Shown here: piece by piece, positions 35,709-44,563 of the stretch
Numbering within the stretch: position 1 is the first letter of the stretch
Layout: every line of letters starts with the position of its first letter
Assembly (NCBI GenBank): GCA_016791115.1
Contig: JAEUNL010000023.1
Location: 1 to 64,000 of the forward strand
Direction of reading: 5' to 3'
DNA from: Rhodocyclaceae bacterium
GTDB lineage: Bacteria > Pseudomonadota > Gammaproteobacteria > Burkholderiales > Rhodocyclaceae
DNA length: 64,000 bases
The notes under the pieces: generated by a model
What the model was told of the DNA's origin: nothing
Databases searched by the model: none
What the model saw: only the letters and a program-made list of their open reading frames with translations
Program-made: the position numbers and the translations under genes

Positions 35709-37994
35709 ATGATCATGGACGACGCTGCATATCCGGTTACGCGCGACATCGTGCTCGTCGGCGGTGGCCACAGCCATGTCAGCGTACTGCGCCGCTTTGC
35801 CATGCAACCCATGCCCGGCGTGCGACTGACGCTGATCTGCACCGACACGCACACACCTTACTCGGGGATGCTGCCCGGATACATCGCCGGGCATTACGCG
35901 TTCGACGATGTGCACATCGACTTGCGCCGCCTTGCCGCATTTGCCGGTGCGCGCTTCCTGCGCGACGAGGTGACGGGGCTGGATCTCGCCGCGCGCCGGG
36001 TCTCGTGCCGGCAGAGACCACCGCTGCGTTACGACCGTCTGTCGATCAACGTCGGTTCGACGCCGGACGCGCGGATCACGCCGGGCGCGGCCGAGCACGC
36101 CGTGCCGGTGAAACCGATACGCAGTTTCAACGAACGCTGGCTGGCCCTGCTGGCGCGCGTGCGCCGCCACGCCGGCCGCATGACGATCGCCGTGGTCGGC
36201 GCCGGCGCCGGGGGCGTCGAGCTGACGCTGGCGATGCAGTATCGCTTGTGCAATGAACTGCGCGCGTCGGGTCGCGCTCCGGAGGACGAACTCGTGTTCC
36301 ACCTTTTCTCCGCCGATGCGCAGATTCTGCCGACGCACAATGCGCGCGTGCGTCGCAGTTTCGAACAGGTGCTGGCCAGCCGCGCAGTCATCGTGCACCG
36401 GGGGACGGAGGTTGCTTCGGTGGAAGCGGGGTGCCTGACCACGCGCCGCGGCGAGGTGATCGAGGCGGACGAGATCGTCTGGGTCACCCAGGCGGGCGGG
36501 GCGCCCTGGCTGCGTGACACGGGCCTCGCGCTCGACGCAGCCGGATTCATCGAGGTGCGCGATACGTTGCAGACGGTGACCGATCCACACGTGTTTGCGG
36601 CCGGCGATTGCGCGGCGATGGTCGATTCTCCGCTGGAGAAGGCCGGCGTGTTCGCGGTGCGCCAGGGGCGGCCGCTGGCGCAGAACCTGCGCCGCTCGCT
36701 GCTCGGGCAGCCGCTGCGGCGCTACCGGCCGCAAGCGCGCTGGTTGGCACTGATCAGCACGGGCGATCGCCATGCGGTCGCATCGCGTGGCCGGTTCCAT
36801 GCGCGCGGCGACTGGGTCTGGCGCTGGAAGGACTGGATCGATCGCCGCTTCATGGCACGCTTCACCGATCTTCCGTCGATGCCGGCAGGGACGGCGCCGT
36901 CTTCGGCGGCGATGCCGCTCGACGATGCCGACATCGCGCAGGCATCTTCGGCGCAGGCAATGCGTTGCGGCGGTTGTGGTGCCAAGGTGGGCGCGGGCGT
37001 GCTGTCGCGCGCGCTCGCCGGCCTGCACCCGATCGAGCGCGACGATGTGCTGATCGGCCTTGGTGAATCCGACGATGCCGCCATTCTGCGCGTGCCGCCG
37101 GGCAAGGCGCTGGTGCATTCCGTCGATTTCTTTCGCGCGTTCATCGACGACCCGTGGCTGTTCGGACGCATTGCGGCCAACCATGCGCTCGGCGACATCC
37201 ATGCCATGGGTGCCGAGCCGCAATCCGCGACGGCGATCGTCACGATCCCGCCCGGCCTGGATCGGATGGTCGAGGAAACGCTGACCCAGATGCTGACCGG
37301 TGCCGTCGAACTGCTCGACGCGGCCGGCTGCGCGCTGGTCGGTGGCCATACCGGCGAGGGCCGCGAACTTGCACTCGGGTTCGCGGTGAACGGCCTGATC
37401 GACGCCGACCTCTCGGGCGCGATGCGCAAGTCGGGCATGTGTCCGGGCGACGTGCTGATCCTGACCAAGCCGGTGGGAACAGGAACGTTGCTCGCCGCCA
37501 ACGCGCTGGGCCGCGCGAGCGGGCGCTGGGTCGACGCGGCGCTGGAGTCGATGTGGCAGCCGAGCGGCGCGGCCGCGCATTGTCTGGCGGCGCATGGCGC
37601 CACCGCATGTACCGACGTGACCGGCTTCGGCCTGCTCGGGCATCTGCTCGAGATGTTGCGTGCGTCCGGCGTCGCTGCCGAGATCGACCTTGCCGCATTG
37701 CCGGTCATGGACGGCGCTGCGGCATGCTGCGCAGCCGGTATGGTCAGCTCGCTGCAGGCGGCGAACGTCCGATTGGGTGCCGAGGTGGCCAATTTGGCAC
37801 TCGGCGCTTCACATCCGAACTTCCCGTTGTTGTTCGATCCGCAAACCGCCGGTGGCCTGCTGGCCAGCGTGCCCGCAGATCGGGCGGATGCTTGCTTGTC
37901 GATGCTGCGAGCGTCGGGTTATCACCGTGCAATGTGCATCGGCAAGGTGCGGCCGGCCGGTGATGCGTCGGCGCCGGTTTGGCTGAAGGCGTAG
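35709..37994 (+). CDS. Fusion of an NADH dehydrogenase-like FAD domain with a SelD domain
   Basis: 761 residues. Residues 1-375 are a pyridine-nucleotide-disulfide oxidoreductase of the NDH-2 type: VLVGGGHSHVSVLRRF at the start, a second Rossmann motif AVVGAGAGGVEL, and FAAGDCA near 300. From residue 418 a complete selenophosphate-synthetase-like domain follows: RCGGCGAKVG with Cys423 and Lys426 at the positions of E. coli Cys17/Lys20, then VDFFRAFIDDPWLFGRIAANHALGDIHAMG, GGHTGEG, TDVTGFGLLGH and DPQTAGGLL. Such fusions are known in bacteria and algae, but their reaction is not settled. Start ATG 35709; an alternative is 35715. Confidence 0.9.
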   Translation: MIMDDAAYPVTRDIVLVGGGHSHVSVLRRFAMQPMPGVRLTLICTDTHTPYSGMLPGYIAGHYAFDDVHIDLRRLAAFAGARFLRDEVTGLDLAARRVSCRQRPPLRYDRLSINVGSTPDARITPGAAEHAVPVKPIRSFNERWLALLARVRRHAGRMTIAVVGAGAGGVELTLAMQYRLCNELRASGRAPEDELVFHLFSADAQILPTHNARVRRSFEQVLASRAVIVHRGTEVASVEAGCLTTRRGEVIEADEIVWVTQAGGAPWLRDTGLALDAAGFIEVRDTLQTVTDPHVFAAGDCAAMVDSPLEKAGVFAVRQGRPLAQNLRRSLLGQPLRRYRPQARWLALISTGDRHAVASRGRFHARGDWVWRWKDWIDRRFMARFTDLPSMPAGTAPSSAAMPLDDADIAQASSAQAMRCGGCGAKVGAGVLSRALAGLHPIERDDVLIGLGESDDAAILRVPPGKALVHSVDFFRAFIDDPWLFGRIAANHALGDIHAMGAEPQSATAIVTIPPGLDRMVEETLTQMLTGAVELLDAAGCALVGGHTGEGRELALGFAVNGLIDADLSGAMRKSGMCPGDVLILTKPVGTGTLLAANALGRASGRWVDAALESMWQPSGAAAHCLAAHGATACTDVTGFGLLGHLLEMLRASGVAAEIDLAALPVMDGAAACCAAGMVSSLQAANVRLGAEVANLALGASHPNFPLLFDPQTAGGLLASVPADRADACLSMLRASGYHRAMCIGKVRPAGDASAPVWLKA

Positions 37995-38016
37995 CCGGGG
38001 CAAGCGGGGAGCCGCC

Positions 38017-39192
38017 ATGCGTCGCATCGCCCACGTCGACATGGATGCGTTCTATGCCTCGGTCGAACTGCTGCGTCGCCCCGAGTTGCGCGACCTGCCG
38101 GTCGCCATCGGCGGCACCGGCGGGCGCGGCGTGGTGACGACGGCCAATTACGTCGCGCGCAAGTTCGGCGTGCGTTCGGCGATGCCGGCGCGCCAGGCGC
38201 GCGAGCTGTGTCCGCAGTGCATCTTCCTGCCGGTCGATTTCGACGAATATCGAAAATTCTCGCGGCTGTTCAAGGCGGCGATCGCGACCCTCGCGCCGCA
38301 CATGGAGGACCGAGGCATCGACGAGGTTTATGTCGACCTGACGCAGATCGAAGAGGATGCCCGGTCGGTCGGCGTGGAAATCAAGCGGCGCATTCGCGAG
38401 GCGACCGGCCTGACCTGTTCCGTCGGCATTGCGCCCAACAAGCTGCTGGCCAAGATCTGCTCCGATCTCGAGAAACCCGACGGGCTGACCCTGCTTGGCG
38501 AGGGCGATCTCGAACGTCGCATCTGGCCGCTGCCGGTCAGCCGCATCAACGGCATCGGGCCCAAGGCGACCGAGCGGCTGCGGGCCATCGGCATCGAACG
38601 CATCGGCGAACTCGCGCGCTTCGAAAGCGCCGTGCTGGTTGATCGCTTCGGGCCGAACTACGGCCGCTGGCTGCACGAGGTCGCGCTCGGACGCGACGAG
38701 CGGCCGGTAGTGACCGAGTCCGAGCCGCGCTCGCGCAGCCGGGAAACCACCTTCGAGCGCGATCTGCATCCGGCGCGTGACCGTGCCGAACTTACGCGCA
38801 TCCTCACCGATCTGTGTGAACGACTCGCGGAAGATCTGCAGAAGCGGCGCTATGTCGGGCGCACCATCGGCATCAAGCTTCGTTTCGACGATTTCACTAC
38901 CGTTACGCGTGACATGACCATCCACCAGGCGACCGCCGATGCACAGGTGATCCTGCACGTTGCACGGCTTTGCCTGAAACGCGTCCGGTTTGCGCGGCGC
39001 CTGCGGCTGCTCGGCGTGCGTGCTTCCGGACTGAGTCCAGCGGACGGAGCAGTTACGGGCGCGCCCGCGGACGCGGGCTGGGAAACCTTGCCACTGTTTG
39101 CGGCGTCGAGCGGACTGCAGCCGCCCGACGAGCCGTCTGGGTCGGCTGCGGCTGGCGAGTCGTCCGGCTTGCCGCCCGCCCATCGCGTTTGA
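38017..39192 (+). CDS. dinB: DNA polymerase IV (Y-family)
   Basis: 391 residues. Error-prone translesion polymerase. Catalytic metal-binding residues are in HVDMDAFYASVE (about 6-17) and RGIDEVYVD (Asp/Glu pair, about 98-106); the helix-hairpin-helix region is INGIGPKATERL. A clamp-binding-like motif ETLPLF lies near the C terminus, followed by a Pro/Ser-rich tail. The length is somewhat above E. coli (351). No LexA box was identified in the 22-base gap to the upstream gene. Confidence 0.95.
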   Translation: MRRIAHVDMDAFYASVELLRRPELRDLPVAIGGTGGRGVVTTANYVARKFGVRSAMPARQARELCPQCIFLPVDFDEYRKFSRLFKAAIATLAPHMEDRGIDEVYVDLTQIEEDARSVGVEIKRRIREATGLTCSVGIAPNKLLAKICSDLEKPDGLTLLGEGDLERRIWPLPVSRINGIGPKATERLRAIGIERIGELARFESAVLVDRFGPNYGRWLHEVALGRDERPVVTESEPRSRSRETTFERDLHPARDRAELTRILTDLCERLAEDLQKRRYVGRTIGIKLRFDDFTTVTRDMTIHQATADAQVILHVARLCLKRVRFARRLRLLGVRASGLSPADGAVTGAPADAGWETLPLFAASSGLQPPDEPSGSAAAGESSGLPPAHRV

Positions 39193-39202
39193 CCTGCGTC
39201 AA
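39189..39202. promoter_or_regulatory. Crp/Fnr-type palindrome upstream of the chemoreceptor gene
   Basis: TTGACCTGCGTCAA has perfect TTGAC/GTCAA half-sites, a variant of the FNR/Dnr consensus TTGAT-N4-ATCAA. It overlaps the dinB stop codon and lies 99 bases before the chemoreceptor ATG. No good -10 sits at class II distance, so the assignment is tentative. Confidence 0.4.
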
Positions 39203-39300
39203 GCGGATCGAATTTGTCTGCGCAAATTGCAAAAGTTTTTCCGCGCCTTTCCGTTGAATGCGCCGGTGATTGCGAACTGAACGCAGGTCAGGAAATCTCG

Positions 39301-40548
39301 ATGAACATCATCTCGCGCAGTATCAGGAACAAGCTGCTGGTCATTTGCGGCGGCGGTACTGCAGCCTTGCTGGCTGCAGCGGTCGTCGGCCTGGCAGTCG
39401 AATGGTCGGCGATCGAACGCCTCGGTGCGGGTTTGTCGCACGCGGATGCGCTTGCGGTGCGAGACGCGACGTTGCAGCAGATGACCGTGGTGGGGGTCGC
39501 GTTTGCCGTGGTGATTGCGCTCGCGTTCGTGTTCTTTCTCTGGGCGCTGCAGCGATCCATTCTTGCGCCGGCCCGAAGCTTGTCGCGCGATCTCGAACGC
39601 CTCGCGGCGGGAGACTTCAGCCAGCCGGTCGAGGTGTCGACGCACGACGAACTGGGGGGCATCGCGCAGAGTGCCGAGCGCATACGGCGCGACCTCGGTA
39701 CGATCGTCGCGCAGCTCAAGGGTTCGGCCCTGTCGCTGGTCGAAGCCTCTCAGGTGGTGAGCGCCGAATCGGGCCGCGTGGCAGAGGCCTCTTCTGCGCA
39801 GGCGAGCGCAGCGGTGTCGACGGCAGTGTCGGTCGAACAGGTGACCGCGGGAATTCAGGCCGTCTCTTCGAACGCGGGTAACGCTGCCCATCAGGCAGAT
39901 CGGACCCTGGAGGAATCGAATCGCGCCCAGGCGCACCTTGCGGAGCTGCGCGCGTCGATCGAACGCACGGCGAGCGTGATGAACGAGGTCGCCGACGCTG
40001 CCAGGGCATTCGTCGACAATGCCCAGCAGATCACCGTGATGACCCGCGAAGTACGGGAGATCGCCGATCAGACCAATCTGCTGGCGCTCAATGCGGCGAT
40101 CGAGGCGGCGCGCGCCGGCGAGCAGGGTCGCGGCTTTGCCGTGGTCGCCGACGAAGTTCGCAAGCTCGCCGAAAAATCCGGCAACTCGGCGGCAGCGATC
40201 GACGGGATAACCGGGTCCCTTTCGGATCGCGCGGCGAGCCTTTCAGCTGCGCTCACCCACGGGCGCGACGCAGTCAGTCTCGCCGAATCGTCGAGCGAAT
40301 CGGCTGCGGAGGTGATCGCCACCGCGCACGGTGCTGTGTCCGTCGCAGCCGGTGAGGTGAGCGAGATCAACGTCGCGCTGGAGCGGCAAAGCCGTGCAGC
40401 GGGTGAGATCTCGACGCATGTCGAGCGGATCGCCGGCATGTCGGAGAGCAACCAGTCGGCGGTTGCCAAGCTGGCCTGTTCCGTGACCCATCTCCAGCAG
40501 CTTGCGAACGAACTGAGCGGCGTCACCGCGCGTTTTCGGCTCCAATGA
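39301..40548 (+). CDS. Methyl-accepting chemotaxis protein with minimal periplasmic domain
   Basis: 415 residues. TM1 (about 12-33) and TM2 (about 62-83) enclose only some 28 residues, so there is no classical ligand-binding domain. HAMP (about 84-140) is followed by a long helical signalling hairpin with the conserved tip [39 protein letters not shown] (around 250-290). Transmits to CheA/CheW. The lack of a sensory domain suggests sensing through the membrane or a partner; bacteriohemerythrin is encoded next to it. The ATG at 39301 follows AGGAAATCTCG. Confidence 0.93.
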   Translation: MNIISRSIRNKLLVICGGGTAALLAAAVVGLAVEWSAIERLGAGLSHADALAVRDATLQQMTVVGVAFAVVIALAFVFFLWALQRSILAPARSLSRDLERLAAGDFSQPVEVSTHDELGGIAQSAERIRRDLGTIVAQLKGSALSLVEASQVVSAESGRVAEASSAQASAAVSTAVSVEQVTAGIQAVSSNAGNAAHQADRTLEESNRAQAHLAELRASIERTASVMNEVADAARAFVDNAQQITVMTREVREIADQTNLLALNAAIEAARAGEQGRGFAVVADEVRKLAEKSGNSAAAIDGITGSLSDRAASLSAALTHGRDAVSLAESSSESAAEVIATAHGAVSVAAGEVSEINVALERQSRAAGEISTHVERIAGMSESNQSAVAKLACSVTHLQQLANELSGVTARFRLQ

Positions 40549-40566
40549 TCGGAGCCGGACGCTTCC

Positions 40567-40580
40567 TTGATCAAGATCAA
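40567..40580. promoter_or_regulatory. FNR/Anr box upstream of bacteriohemerythrin
   Basis: TTGATCAAGATCAA matches the consensus TTGAT-N4-ATCAA exactly. A -10-like CAGAAT lies at 40603-40608, whose centre is 32 bp from the box centre, the geometry of a class II FNR-activated promoter (box at -41.5). Transcription would start near 40615. Confidence 0.75.
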
Positions 40581-40709
40581 CTTTGAGGATTGATCCGGGC
40601 AGCAGAATCCGACCCCGTTCGCGTTACATGATTGCGTTCGAGATCGGTGGCGATTCTTCGGCTTGCCCCTGGAATCCGCCGCAGGCGGCTTATTGTTGGA
40701 GAGGCGGCG

Positions 40710-41171
40710 ATGCCATACGTTGATTGGTCGGACGAGTTCAGTGTCGGGCTCGAGGAAATCGATGCGCAGCATCACATCCTGGTCGACTGCCTGAACCGGC
40801 TGCACGATGCAGTGCACGAGCGCAAAAGCGAAAGCGAAATCGTCAGCGTGCTTGGAACCCTGGGCGATTACACGCGGATCCATTTTGCGGTCGAAGAGGC
40901 GTTGATGCGTGTCTTCGAGTACAAGGACTATGTACCCCACAAGGCGGAGCACGAGAAACTCCTTGCCCAGTTCGCCGAGAAGGCCGAAAAGTGCCACTCC
41001 GGCAAGGTGTCCGCCAACCTCGAGTTGCTCCAGTTCCTGCGCAGCTGGCTGACCGATCACATCATCCACGGGGACAAGAAGTACGCCCCCATGTTCCTGA
41101 GTCGCGGAATGAAGGCCGCCGCGACCGGCGAGCGACAGCGCAAGGGCTGGTTCTCGCGCCTCTGGCACTGA
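40710..41171 (+). CDS. Bacteriohemerythrin
   Basis: 153 residues. A single-domain O2-binding di-iron protein. All seven iron ligands are in place: His21 (DAQHH), His58 and Glu62 (HFAVEE), His77 and His81 (PHKAEHEKL), His117 and Asp122 (DHIIHGD). The ATG at 40710 starts the canonical MPYVDWSDEFSVGLEEID; an upstream in-frame start at 40632 would add unrelated leader. A basic 20-residue C-terminal extension is unusual. The perfect FNR box upstream predicts induction under low oxygen; likely roles are O2 delivery to a high-affinity oxidase or partner sensing. Confidence 0.94.
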   Translation: MPYVDWSDEFSVGLEEIDAQHHILVDCLNRLHDAVHERKSESEIVSVLGTLGDYTRIHFAVEEALMRVFEYKDYVPHKAEHEKLLAQFAEKAEKCHSGKVSANLELLQFLRSWLTDHIIHGDKKYAPMFLSRGMKAAATGERQRKGWFSRLWH

Positions 41172-41431
41172 CAGGGGCCATCGCGGCCCGGTTCGCCGCA
41201 AGGCCGGCCGTTCACGGGTGACGACCCCTTGCCGGCAAGTCCATTCGCATATCGGTGCGCCTCGCCCCGCTCAAGTCGATCCGTTTTCTGCCGTAACACC
41301 TGCAGGAGTTGCGTCGAGTCGCGTCGCGACTGCGCCCGGCGACGCGCCGCGTATGGAAGTGGTCGGCGCGACGGGAAACAGCGGCCCATGCCGTTTGGTC
41401 GTGTGGCTTGTACGGATGGATCGAACAGAAA

Positions 41432-42262
41432 ATGAGAATGCTTTTCCGCCTCGGGTTGTGGCTGTCCCTCTGCGTGCTCGCGCTGCCAGCCAAGGCGCAG
41501 GAGCAGTTGTTTCGTGTCGGCGTGGCGCCGCATACCAGTTCGCGCGTCATCCTCGAGATGTACCAGCCATTGCGGCGTCATCTCGAGCAGGCTCTTGGCG
41601 AGACAGTGCAGATCATCACGGCCCCGGATTTTTCCGAGTTTGCGCGTCGGGCGCTCGCACAGGAATATGACCTTGCAATCACGACGGGGCATCAGGCCCG
41701 GTTGCTGCAGGTTGATGCGGGATACCTGCCGCAACTGACCTACAAGGCGGATTTCAAGGCGGTCGTGGTTGGTGCCAGAACGGGCGCGATTCGCGAACCG
41801 AAGGATCTCAAGTCAGGCAGTGGCGTTGTCGGCCTGAGCGCGACGTCTCTCGTCACCCTCTGGGGGCAGCACTGGCTGAAGAACGGCGGCGTGGATTTGC
41901 CGATGCGCTACGTCAGCGCCGCCGACAGCGTGGCGCAACTCATCATCAGCGGCGATGCGAGCGCCGGTTTCATGTCGCAGACCAACTTCCAGAACCTGTC
42001 GGCGGACGTGCGGGCGGGGTTGCGCATCATCGCGGAGAGCGCATCGATGGCCGGACGTGTCTATATGCTCAATGGCCGCGACGCGGCCCGGCAAAAAGCA
42101 ATTGATGCCGCGCTCTGGTCGTTCGCCGAAAGCGAAGCCGGCAGGGAGTACTTCGCCAAGCACAAGCTCGGTGGCTACCGCAAGATCGGGCCGCGGGAAC
42201 TCGAGGCCGTGGATGCCTACGCGGCAGAGGTGCGCGCAGAATTGAAGAAGTCGGACAAGTGA
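41432..42262 (+). CDS. PhnD-like periplasmic substrate-binding protein
   Basis: 276 residues. A signal peptide (about 1-22, LWLSLCVLALPAKA) is followed by a type II periplasmic binding fold of the phosphate/phosphonate (PhnD) group: FRVGVAPHTSSRVILEMYQPLRRHLEQALG, DLAITTGHQARLL, VVGLSATSLVTLW. No ABC permease is adjacent; instead its stop overlaps the start of a hybrid histidine kinase, so it is probably the sensory input of that kinase. The ligand is unknown. Confidence 0.87.
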   Translation: MRMLFRLGLWLSLCVLALPAKAQEQLFRVGVAPHTSSRVILEMYQPLRRHLEQALGETVQIITAPDFSEFARRALAQEYDLAITTGHQARLLQVDAGYLPQLTYKADFKAVVVGARTGAIREPKDLKSGSGVVGLSATSLVTLWGQHWLKNGGVDLPMRYVSAADSVAQLIISGDASAGFMSQTNFQNLSADVRAGLRIIAESASMAGRVYMLNGRDAARQKAIDAALWSFAESEAGREYFAKHKLGGYRKIGPRELEAVDAYAAEVRAELKKSDK

Positions 42263-44556
42263 TGCCGAACTTCCGGCTTCTCCGCTCGGTGCGCGGCCGA
42301 CTGCTACTCGCCGCGGTGGTGGTCGAGGCCGTGATGCTGACCTTGCTGATCGGCAACAGCCTGCGTCTGCTGCGCGAACACATGGCCGAACAGGAGCGCA
42401 GCCACGCACGACAGATGGAGCCGGTGCTCAACGCTGCGCTGGTCGCGCCGCTTGCGCAGCGCGACTTCGCGACCTTGCAGGCAATCCTCGACGAGAGCCG
42501 GGGCAACGGGCAGATCGAGTATCTGGCCGTCCTCGACATCAAGGACAGGCTGCTGGCGGTCAGCGGGTGGCCGCGCGACCGGGCATTGCCGGCGCCGAAT
42601 TCCAGCCTCGATGTCTCGGGCGTGGACGAACAGGCGCGCTACGATGTCGCTCGTCCCATCTCGCTGGCCGGGCAGCGGCTGGGCACGTTGCGCTTCGGGC
42701 TCGACATGTCGCACATCGCCGTGGCGAATCGCCAGCTGATGCTGCAGGGCGTAGCCATTGCGCTGGGGGAACTCGTGCTGTCGACGGTTTTGCTGACCCT
42801 GTTGGGCCTGTGGTTGACGCGCCATCTGGTTGCCCTGACGCGTGCCAGCGAGCAGGTCGCCGATGGCAACCTGAGCCCGCTGCACATGATCGAGGGCGAT
42901 GACGAGCTGGGGCGGCTCGGTGCGGCTTTCAACGTCATGTCGCGCACCGTCGAGGAGCGCATTCGCGATCTCACCCAGACAAGGGACGCTCAGCGTGATC
43001 TTGCGGAGGAGCTGGAAGTGTCGCGTGCACGCCTGGTTTCGCTACTTTCGGCCATGAAGTTCGGTGTCTTGTTCGTCGATAGCGACGGCTGCGTGCGTTT
43101 CGCCAATCCGGAGTTTCGCGGCATGTGGGGGCTGGATTTCGATCCTGTGGGCTCAGCGGCCGACACGGTTTTCGTGCGCGCATCCGGCATCGATCTCCAC
43201 GGCCGCCCGCCGGCATCCGCAAGCGACTTCGGCGCGCAGCCGCGGGAGTTCGTGTTCGCCGATGGGCGCATCGTCATGCAGCGCGCGTACGCCGTGAGCG
43301 ACAGCGAGGCCCGGCGCACCGGCCGCATGTGGATCTACGAGGATGTGACCCAGGAACGCTATTCCGCGCAGCAGTTGCGCGCGGCAAAGGAGGCGGCCGA
43401 AGCCGCCAACGTGGCCAAGGCGGCGTTTCTCGCGACAATGAGCCACGAGATCCGTACCCCGATGAACGGCATCATCGGCATGACGGAACTCGCGCTGTCG
43501 TCGGATCCGGACCACGAAGTCCGGGGCTATCTCGACTGGGTGAAATCGTCCGCGGAAAGCCTGATGGTGATCCTCAACGACATTCTCGATTTTTCCAAGA
43601 TCGAGGCCGGACGTCTGGAACTCGAGGCGGTCGAGTTCGATCTGCGTCTGTTGCTCGAGGACACGCTCGCCGTGTTCTCGCGCCAGGCAACCGAAAAGGG
43701 CATCGCCCTGCGCCTTGACCGGCATGCGCTGGCGCCGCATTTCATCCGCAGCGATCCGGTGCGCCTGCGCCAGGTGCTGACCAACCTCGTCTCCAACGCC
43801 GTTAAATTCACCGAGCGCGGTGCAGTGACGGTGACGCTGGCGCAACCGCGTTTCGGCGAGCAGCCGATGCTGACCTTCAAGGTCGCCGATTCCGGCATCG
43901 GCATCGCGGAAGACAAGCTCGACCACGTGTTCACGCCATTTTCGCAGGCTGACAGCTCCACCACGCGCAAATACGGCGGCACGGGCCTCGGCCTGGCGAT
44001 CGTCGCACGGCTGGTCGCGCTTCTTGGCGGCACGATTCGTGTCACGAGCGAGGCGGGCCGCGGTTCCTGCTTCGAATTCGACATTGCCTTCACGCCGGCG
44101 CAGGCGCCTGAGCAGGGGCACGATTCGTTGAACCGCGACGAGGTGCAGGCGTCGTGCTCGGGAGGGCGTGTGCTGGTGGTCGAGGACACGCCGGTCAATC
44201 AGGCGCTCGTGACGCGGATCCTGCGCAAGAACGGCTACCAGGTCACGCTTGCGCGCGATGGGCTCGAGGCGCTCGACGCTTACCGCCGTGGGGTATTCGA
44301 CGTGATCCTGATGGACATGCAGATGCCCAATATGGACGGACTCGAGGCAACTGCCCGGATTCGCGCGATGTCAGCCGAGGCGCGGCGAATACCGATCATC
44401 GCCTTGACCGCCAATGCGATGGCCAGTGACCGGGAACGCTGTCTTGCTGCCGGCATGGACGATTTCATCTCGAAGCCCTTCCGCGCCAACGAAGTGATTT
44501 CGGTCATCCGGCGCTTTGTCGCAGATGCGGCGGATGCCGGCGCGGAATCGGCATGA
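42262..44556 (+). CDS. Hybrid sensor histidine kinase
   Basis: 764 residues. TM1 (about 14-32), a periplasmic domain (33-160), TM2 (about 162-186), HAMP (187-238), a coiled coil and PAS-like domain (255-365), HisKA with phosphoacceptor His395 ([11 protein letters not shown]), HATPase with N box [17 protein letters not shown] and GGTGLGL, and a C-terminal receiver (about 637-755) with acceptor Asp in ILMDMQMP. No separate output regulator is adjacent. The ATG at 42262 follows an in-frame GTG at 42259; both overlap the binding-protein stop. Input is most likely the co-encoded binding protein. Confidence 0.94.
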   Translation: MPNFRLLRSVRGRLLLAAVVVEAVMLTLLIGNSLRLLREHMAEQERSHARQMEPVLNAALVAPLAQRDFATLQAILDESRGNGQIEYLAVLDIKDRLLAVSGWPRDRALPAPNSSLDVSGVDEQARYDVARPISLAGQRLGTLRFGLDMSHIAVANRQLMLQGVAIALGELVLSTVLLTLLGLWLTRHLVALTRASEQVADGNLSPLHMIEGDDELGRLGAAFNVMSRTVEERIRDLTQTRDAQRDLAEELEVSRARLVSLLSAMKFGVLFVDSDGCVRFANPEFRGMWGLDFDPVGSAADTVFVRASGIDLHGRPPASASDFGAQPREFVFADGRIVMQRAYAVSDSEARRTGRMWIYEDVTQERYSAQQLRAAKEAAEAANVAKAAFLATMSHEIRTPMNGIIGMTELALSSDPDHEVRGYLDWVKSSAESLMVILNDILDFSKIEAGRLELEAVEFDLRLLLEDTLAVFSRQATEKGIALRLDRHALAPHFIRSDPVRLRQVLTNLVSNAVKFTERGAVTVTLAQPRFGEQPMLTFKVADSGIGIAEDKLDHVFTPFSQADSSTTRKYGGTGLGLAIVARLVALLGGTIRVTSEAGRGSCFEFDIAFTPAQAPEQGHDSLNRDEVQASCSGGRVLVVEDTPVNQALVTRILRKNGYQVTLARDGLEALDAYRRGVFDVILMDMQMPNMDGLEATARIRAMSAEARRIPIIALTANAMASDRERCLAAGMDDFISKPFRANEVISVIRRFVADAADAGAESA

Positions 44557-44563
44557 GCGGAGC

